Assembly (NCBI GenBank): GCA_910577075.1
Contig: CAJTKV010000023.1
Location: forward strand, 17,914-28,467
Origin: an uncultured Bacilli bacterium
GTDB taxonomy: Bacteria > Bacillota_I > Bacilli_A > RF39 > UBA660
DNA: 10,554 nt
Reading direction: 5' to 3'
Each line of letters begins with the position of its first letter. The stretch's first letter is position 1. This document shows, piece after piece, positions 7,177 through 10,554 of the stretch. The position numbers and the translations under genes were made by a program. The notes beneath the pieces were generated by a model. It saw nothing but the letters and a program-made list of their open reading frames with translations. It had not been told where the DNA came from and made no database searches.

Positions 7177-7739
7177 ATGTGGGAAAGAGCAGTGCCTTTA
7201 ACATGTATTTTAATAATCCAAGTATAAAATCGGGTACCATATTTTGGCTTTTGACTATTTGTCCAATAGCAAATCTCATTTTCACGATACCACTTTTCTG
7301 TTTTAAAAAGTGTTCTGATGATGATCTATCAGCTGAATATAATTCAGGAGAGATAACGACCGTTGATAAGGCAAGGAAGCAACTAGAGACATCTGATAAA
7401 AAGCTTGCATTAAGAGTATTAAAGGTAAGAAAGATTCAAATGAAATACGAAGCCTCTCAAGCAAAGAAAAGAAGTGAGCGTGATGGCATCATCGAGGAAA
7501 TTGAAAGTACATATCGCGATATAACTTTACCCGAGAAAGTGGTTGCTGTGAGATCGTTAAAGAATAAGAGCAATATGGCAAATCGTGTGATACCTTTCAG
7601 TGAATATGGAATAGATGAAAGAATTGCCTTGCTTCTTGCCGAACTAGAAATAGCTTATCAAGAAAAAGCGGAAATTGAAGGAACAGATTTAGAAAAAGAA
7701 GTGGCATTGTTATTAGAAAATAAAGAATTGAAAAAGTAG
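7164..7739 (+). CDS. Hypothetical membrane protein with helical cytoplasmic domain; start uncertain
   Basis: The frame begins at TTG 7164 or ATG 7203, neither with a convincing ribosome binding site, and gives up to 191 residues. Residues ~26-47 are hydrophobic (GTIFWLLTICPIANLIFTIPLF), one membrane segment. The rest is highly charged and probably alpha-helical or coiled-coil: an acidic linker (CSDDDLSAEY), a Lys/Arg/Glu-rich helix (about 65-115), a short VIPFSEYGIDERIA segment, and an acidic C-terminal helix. If joined to the 34-residue frame upstream, the protein would have two membrane helices and a cytoplasmic tail. The next gene's ribosome binding site overlaps this stop codon, so the two are co-translated. 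No recognised family. Confidence 0.6.
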   Translation: MGFVNVGKSSAFNMYFNNPSIKSGTIFWLLTICPIANLIFTIPLFCFKKCSDDDLSAEYNSGEITTVDKARKQLETSDKKLALRVLKVRKIQMKYEASQAKKRSERDGIIEEIESTYRDITLPEKVVAVRSLKNKSNMANRVIPFSEYGIDERIALLLAELEIAYQEKAEIEGTDLEKEVALLLENKELKK

Positions 7740-7748
7740 GTGATTTTT

Positions 7749-8303
7749 ATGGGAGTAATGCTTGTTTATGGTTATTATGCCTTCATATTCATAGCAATTG
7801 GTTCGACTATAATATATGATTTTAAATACGAAAAACTTAAGAAAAAAGAAGGATATAAAAATAAATATAGGGGAACATACAAGTTTAAAGGCCTTTTTGA
7901 TGGGCATGTTTTTAAAACTTTAAGTGATTATTTTGTTAAATTTTTTGTTCCCGGCTTCCAACTTGAACCACTTATTGATTTGTTTCTCTTTAAATCCTCA
8001 TCAAAAGTAGATTTTGGAAAAGAAAAACTTACCAAAGCAATTGAGTGGGTTGATCCTAGCATTATCGACGTGGATTTTAAAATTGTCTCTGAAGAACAAT
8101 TGGAATCTTTAGAACCAGAAAAAACACCAGATATGGTAGAAGAAGTCGTAAGTGAATTGAATTCTCCTTCTAGTGCCCAAAAAGAGGATCGTGAGAAAAG
8201 CGAATACTTAGAAGCTGTCGATGAATATATAGAGTTATATGAACAATATTGTGCCCATGAGGATAAAGCCTCTTTAACGGGAGAAGAGCCACATTTAAAA
8301 TAA
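7749..8303 (+). CDS. Hypothetical membrane-anchored protein with acidic tail
   Basis: The 184-residue product starts at ATG 7749, six bases after TAGGTGA (7736-7742), which overlaps the stop codon of the preceding gene. A GTG at 7740 is possible but lies in that ribosome binding site. Residues 4-25 form a membrane helix (VMLVYGYYAFIFIAIG and on), followed by a basic Tyr/Lys-rich segment (YDFKYEKLKKKEGYKNKYRG) that should stay in the cytoplasm. A second, less hydrophobic stretch (residues ~62-80, FFVPGFQLEPLIDLFLF) could lie on the membrane. The last 80 residues are strongly acidic and helical. The helix-then-basic layout resembles the small protein at 7072. Function unknown; it is the last gene of the cluster between glyQS and sepF. 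Confidence 0.7.
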   Translation: MGVMLVYGYYAFIFIAIGSTIIYDFKYEKLKKKEGYKNKYRGTYKFKGLFDGHVFKTLSDYFVKFFVPGFQLEPLIDLFLFKSSSKVDFGKEKLTKAIEWVDPSIIDVDFKIVSEEQLESLEPEKTPDMVEEVVSELNSPSSAQKEDREKSEYLEAVDEYIELYEQYCAHEDKASLTGEEPHLK

Positions 8304-8336
8304 GTGCGAAAAAACACCAAATGGTAAGTAAAAAAG

Positions 8337-8382
8337 GTTTACTATAAATGCCTAAATGTGATATTATAATGTTATAGTAAAC
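8337..8382. repeat. Perfect 11-bp inverted repeat around the sepF promoter
   Basis: GTTTACTATAA (8337-8347) and TTATAGTAAAC (8372-8382) are exact reverse complements separated by 24 bases. The spacer holds the only good -10 box upstream of sepF (TATAAT, 8365-8370), and the expected start of transcription (about 8377) lies within the right arm. The sepF ribosome binding site begins five bases after the right arm. In transcripts from upstream genes the two arms could form a hairpin directly before that site; in DNA they could be paired operator half-sites. Confidence 0.75.
8365..8370 (+). promoter_or_regulatory. -10 box of the sepF-divIVA promoter
   Basis: A consensus TATAAT is present, but the hexamers 16-18 bases upstream (8341-8348) do not resemble TTGACA and no TGn extension precedes it. 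The promoter may therefore be weak or need an activator, possibly one binding the flanking inverted repeat. Confidence 0.45.
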
Positions 8383-8398
8383 ATATGGAGGTGTTAAT

Positions 8399-8794
8399 AT
8401 GGGTATATTTGAAAAAATATTTCCAAAAGATGATCCGGAAATAGCAGATATTGAAGATGAATCATATGAAGAAGAAGCGAGTGTTAGTAAAAAAAGTAGT
8501 ACAAATAAAATGGTTTTAGTAGAGCCAAGAGCTTATTCAGAATCACAACAAATAGCTGATCATTTAAAAAAGAGAAATTCAGTTGTTGTCAATCTAAAGC
8601 GCGTTACTAATGACCAAGCTCGTAGAATAATTGATTTTCTTAGTGGAGCATTATATGCTATCGGTGGAGATATTCAAAAGTTAGGAAATGGAATTTATTT
8701 ATGTACTCCTAAAAATGTCGATGTTGAGGGTCGCATAAGTGACGAAGAGGAAAAGAAGAACAAAGCTAAAATAGAAGATGAGATAGACTTTTAA
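8399..8794 (+). CDS. sepF: Cell division protein SepF
   Basis: SepF polymerises into rings that bundle FtsZ filaments and tether them to the membrane at the septum. The 131-residue product has the N-terminal amphipathic membrane-targeting helix (MGIFEKIF), an acidic linker (residues 9-37), and the SepF domain from about 39 to 110: MVLVEPRAYSESQQIADHL, VVVNLKRVT, ARRIIDFLSGALYAIGGDIQKLG and LCTPKNVDVEG, all characteristic. An acidic/Lys-rich tail follows. Length is near the B. subtilis protein (about 150). ATG 8399 lies five bases after a strong GGAGGTG (8387-8393). It is followed by divIVA after 29 bases, in one operon; the ylmG and ylmH genes usual between sepF and divIVA are missing here, as are ftsZ and ylmDE upstream. 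Confidence 0.96.
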   Translation: MGIFEKIFPKDDPEIADIEDESYEEEASVSKKSSTNKMVLVEPRAYSESQQIADHLKKRNSVVVNLKRVTNDQARRIIDFLSGALYAIGGDIQKLGNGIYLCTPKNVDVEGRISDEEEKKNKAKIEDEIDF

Positions 8795-8823
8795 GTAATT
8801 AGTTAACTCTTTGGGGTGATGTA

Positions 8824-9255
8824 ATGAAAAAATTTGATAAAAGTTTTAATGGATATAATGTTGAACAAGTAAATGCTTTTGTCGATGAAGTAATTGTCCA
8901 AGTTGATGATATGATTCAAAAGATGAAAGAAAAGGATTTGGAAATCGATAGATTAAATAAAGAACTTGTACATTATAAAGATATGGAGGCAACTATTAAT
9001 CGAGCAGTTATGATTGCTCAAGATGCTGCTAATAAATATAAGGAAAATTCATTAAACGAAAGTGATCTAATTTTGGTCGAGGCCAAAAAGAATGCCAATC
9101 GCATAATTAACGATGCTCTCCTCAAAGCGGAACACTTAGAAGAAGATGCGGCAAGAATAAGACGCAATATCATTACCTATAAGAGAAGAATAAAAAGTTT
9201 ATTAGATCAACAGGCTGATTTAATTGATGATTTAGATAAAGTAGACTTGGATTAA
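8824..9255 (+). CDS. divIVA: DivIVA-domain cell division / polarity protein
   Basis: DivIVA binds negatively curved membrane at septa and poles and recruits division and polarity partners. The 143-residue product begins FDKSFNGYNVEQVNAFVDEV, the conserved DivIVA lipid-binding N-terminal domain (residues ~1-25), followed by a coiled coil (about 28-56, heptad-like Leu/Ile/Met with Lys/Glu). A second helical segment (about 62-140) contains the AEKxA-like region typical of the family. It is a little shorter than B. subtilis DivIVA (164). GpsB, a paralogue, is shorter still, and the position directly after sepF favours DivIVA. ATG 8824 follows GGGGTGAT (8813-8820). No promoter is seen in the 29-base gap, so it is co-transcribed with sepF. 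Confidence 0.92.
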   Translation: MKKFDKSFNGYNVEQVNAFVDEVIVQVDDMIQKMKEKDLEIDRLNKELVHYKDMEATINRAVMIAQDAANKYKENSLNESDLILVEAKKNANRIINDALLKAEHLEEDAARIRRNIITYKRRIKSLLDQQADLIDDLDKVDLD

Positions 9256-9268
9256 AAAGTCTTTTTTT
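9243..9268 (+). terminator. Short terminator at the end of divIVA
   Basis: AGACTT (9243-9248) pairs with AAGTCT (9257-9262) over an eight-base loop containing the divIVA stop codon, followed by six T. The stem is short and AT-rich, so termination may be partial. Confidence 0.6.
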
Positions 9269-9301
9269 ATGCTTAAATTTATAAAGAAACAAGGAGTTTT
9301 A

Positions 9302-9310
9302 TGTTATAAT
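9302..9310 (+). promoter_or_regulatory. Extended -10 promoter of the oxidoreductase operon
   Basis: TGTTATAAT is a perfect extended -10 element (TGnTATAAT). No good -35 lies at normal spacing. The expected transcription start (about 9317) coincides with the ribosome binding site AGGTGAT (9317-9323), leaving a leader of about ten bases before ATG 9327, as at priA. Confidence 0.65.
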
Positions 9311-9326
9311 TTACTCAGGTGATATC

Positions 9327-10193
9327 ATGTATAAAATATTAAAAAATGAATTAATTGGTCAAAATATTTATGAACTAGATGTCTTAGCACCTTTAGTTGT
9401 CGATAAATGCTTGCCAGGGCAGTTTGTCATTGTTATGGCCTATAATACTAGTGAAAGAATTCCTCTAACTATCTATGATTATGATAAAGAAACTGGTATT
9501 TTAAAGATGATATATCAAACTGTGGGAGCTTCAACTTTAGAACTCACCGAAGTTAAGAAAGAACTCTTTAGTGTCGTTGGACCTTTGGGAAATCCCTCTG
9601 ATTTAGTCACAAATATTGATGAGTGTTCGGGAAAATCCCTTCTCTTTGTCGCTGGGGGTGTAGGTATAGCTCCCGTTTATCCGCAGGTTAAATATTTGCA
9701 TGAACATGGTGTCGATGTTGATTGCCTTTATGGCGTTAAAAGCGCTTCATATTTAATTTTAGAAGATGAGATAGAAAGTATTTGTAATAACTTCTATATT
9801 GCCACTGATGACGGCTCAAAGGGTTATCATGGATTAGTTACAGATTGCTTAAAAACTCTTGATAAAAAGTATGATAAATGTGTAGCTATTGGACCTGTTA
9901 TAATGATGAAATATGTCTCCATGCTTACTGAGGAATTAGATATTCCAACAACTGTAAGTATGAATCCTATTATGGTTGATGGAACAGGTATGTGTGGAGC
10001 CTGCCGTTTGCTTGTCGATGGCAAGGTCAAATTTGCCTGTGTCGATGGTCCCGAATTTGATGGTCACAAGGTAGATTTTGATGCAGCAATCAAGAGAATG
10101 AATATCTATAAGACTTTTGAAGGAAGAAAATATTTAGAAAAACAAGAAGGGATTACCCATCATGGAAATTGTGGGAATTGTGGTGATAAATAA
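9327..10193 (+). CDS. Sulfide/dihydroorotate dehydrogenase-like FAD/NAD-binding subunit (NfnA/SudB type)
   Basis: The 288-residue product belongs to the ferredoxin-NADP reductase-like family that includes PyrK, SudB and NfnA and passes electrons between NAD(P)H and an iron-sulfur partner. Visible: the FAD-binding strand RIPLT (44-48), VGPLGNP at the FAD/NAD interface, and the nucleotide loop GGVGIAP (110-116). The [2Fe-2S] site has D218 and C223, C226 and C238 (DGTGMCGAC, then FACVDGP). In NfnA of the NADH-dependent ferredoxin:NADP oxidoreductase, one Asp and three Cys hold the cluster, whereas PyrK has four Cys, so this is NfnA/SudB-like. The GltD-like partner starts at the last base of this stop codon, and no pyrD is present, which supports the assignment. 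The C-terminal tail GNCGNCGDK adds two cysteines (C282, C285) whose role is unclear. Confidence 0.93.
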   Translation: MYKILKNELIGQNIYELDVLAPLVVDKCLPGQFVIVMAYNTSERIPLTIYDYDKETGILKMIYQTVGASTLELTEVKKELFSVVGPLGNPSDLVTNIDECSGKSLLFVAGGVGIAPVYPQVKYLHEHGVDVDCLYGVKSASYLILEDEIESICNNFYIATDDGSKGYHGLVTDCLKTLDKKYDKCVAIGPVIMMKYVSMLTEELDIPTTVSMNPIMVDGTGMCGACRLLVDGKVKFACVDGPEFDGHKVDFDAAIKRMNIYKTFEGRKYLEKQEGITHHGNCGNCGDK

Positions 10194-10554
10194 TGGAAAG
10201 AACGAAAATGCGCACATTAGACAAAAGTGAGCGAATAAAAAATTTTTCTGAGGTAGCACTGGGCTATAGCGATTGTGAGGCCAAAGCAGAAGCCTCAAGA
10301 TGTTTACAATGTGCTAACCCTCAGTGTGTTAAAGGTTGTCCTGTTGGCATTATGATACCCGAATTTATCGCATCTATTTTAAATGAAGATCTTGAGCATG
10401 CCAACAAAATAATTAAATCTGCTTCATCACTTCCAGCCATATGCGGACGCGTATGTCCCCAGGAAAAACAATGTGAGGGAAAATGTATTAGAGGCTACAA
10501 AGGTGAGGCCATAGCTATTGGCGCTTTGGAAAGATATGTAGCTGACTATGCCCT
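10193..10554 (+). CDS. NfnB/SudA-type (GltD-like) FAD/iron-sulfur oxidoreductase subunit, 3' partial
   Basis: ATG 10193 shares its first base with the last base of the preceding TAA, implying translational coupling; 120 codons are visible before the window ends. The N-terminal alpha-helical ferredoxin-like domain of the glutamate synthase small-subunit family is clear. It has a first cysteine group C37, C40, C45, C49 (CLQCANPQCVKGCPV) and a second group C84, C88, C94, C98 (ICGRVCPQEKQCEGKC), then KGEAIAIGALERYVADYA. In this family the eight cysteines bind two [4Fe-4S] clusters; FAD- and NAD(P)-binding domains should follow outside the window. Pairing with the preceding subunit matches NfnAB (electron-bifurcating NADH:ferredoxin:NADP) or SudAB (sulfide/glutamate-type) enzymes. 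The visible part cannot separate these, nor exclude NADPH-dependent glutamate synthase, as such genes are often annotated. Confidence 0.93.
   Translation, partial: MERTKMRTLDKSERIKNFSEVALGYSDCEAKAEASRCLQCANPQCVKGCPVGIMIPEFIASILNEDLEHANKIIKSASSLPAICGRVCPQEKQCEGKCIRGYKGEAIAIGALERYVADYA

Noticed and set aside
7167..7202. GFVNVGKSSAFN near the start of the 7164 frame resembles a GTPase G1 loop (GxxNVGKSS).
   Set aside because: No DxxG, NKxD or other G motifs follow; the next segment is a membrane helix; and this stretch may not even be translated if the frames are one broken gene. Treated as chance.
7928..8320. 130-residue frame on the minus strand.
   Set aside because: It is a Ser-rich shadow of the acidic tail of the 7749-8303 gene, without a ribosome binding site or family features. 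The other minus-strand frames are likewise shadows.
1..10554. CRISPR arrays, insertion sequences, tRNA/rRNA genes, prophage or defence genes.
   Set aside because: I found no direct-repeat array, no transposase-like frame, no tRNA-like fold and no recognisable defence domain on either strand.

Overview
The window is low-GC, densely packed bacterial DNA with every gene on the + strand. The gene set (single-chain glycyl-tRNA synthetase behind a T-box, SepF, DivIVA, PriA), strong GGAGG/GAGGTGA ribosome binding sites and TTGxxx/TATAAT promoters point to a Firmicute of the Bacilli/Erysipelotrichia/Mollicutes-relative type. I cannot name the species. All recognised tryptophans use TGG and conserved genes end in TAA or TAG; nothing calls for a reassigned TGA.

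Layout: (1) 2-1642, the 3' part of a single-pass membrane protein with a Pro/Asn-rich cytoplasmic region and a large outer domain, ending at a hairpin terminator. (2) 1740-3929, priA, from its own extended -10 promoter. (3) 3993-4877, a TTG-initiated hypothetical protein whose promoter overlaps a palindrome. (4) 4881-6956, the glycine regulon: a near-consensus promoter, a compact T-box leader, a LOG-like nucleotide-hydrolase gene broken by a frameshift, then glyQS, closed by a terminator whose stem includes the end of glyQS. (5) 7072-8303, a cluster of small unrecognised membrane proteins, the first two of which may be one frameshifted gene. (6) 8399-9255, sepF and divIVA, preceded by a perfect 11-bp inverted repeat that brackets the -10 box. 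(7) 9327-10554, an NfnA/SudB-type flavin-iron-sulfur subunit overlapping by one base the start of its NfnB/SudA (GltD-like) partner, which runs off the window.

How they fit together: priA is replication restart, sepF/divIVA are division-septum and pole proteins, glyQS charges tRNA-Gly and is controlled by a leader that senses tRNA-Gly, and the last pair forms a pyridine-nucleotide/ferredoxin oxidoreductase. Most of the window is housekeeping. The least ordinary parts are the compact T-box with a decaying LOG gene between it and glyQS, the membrane-protein cluster at 7072-8303, and the dyad around the sepF promoter.
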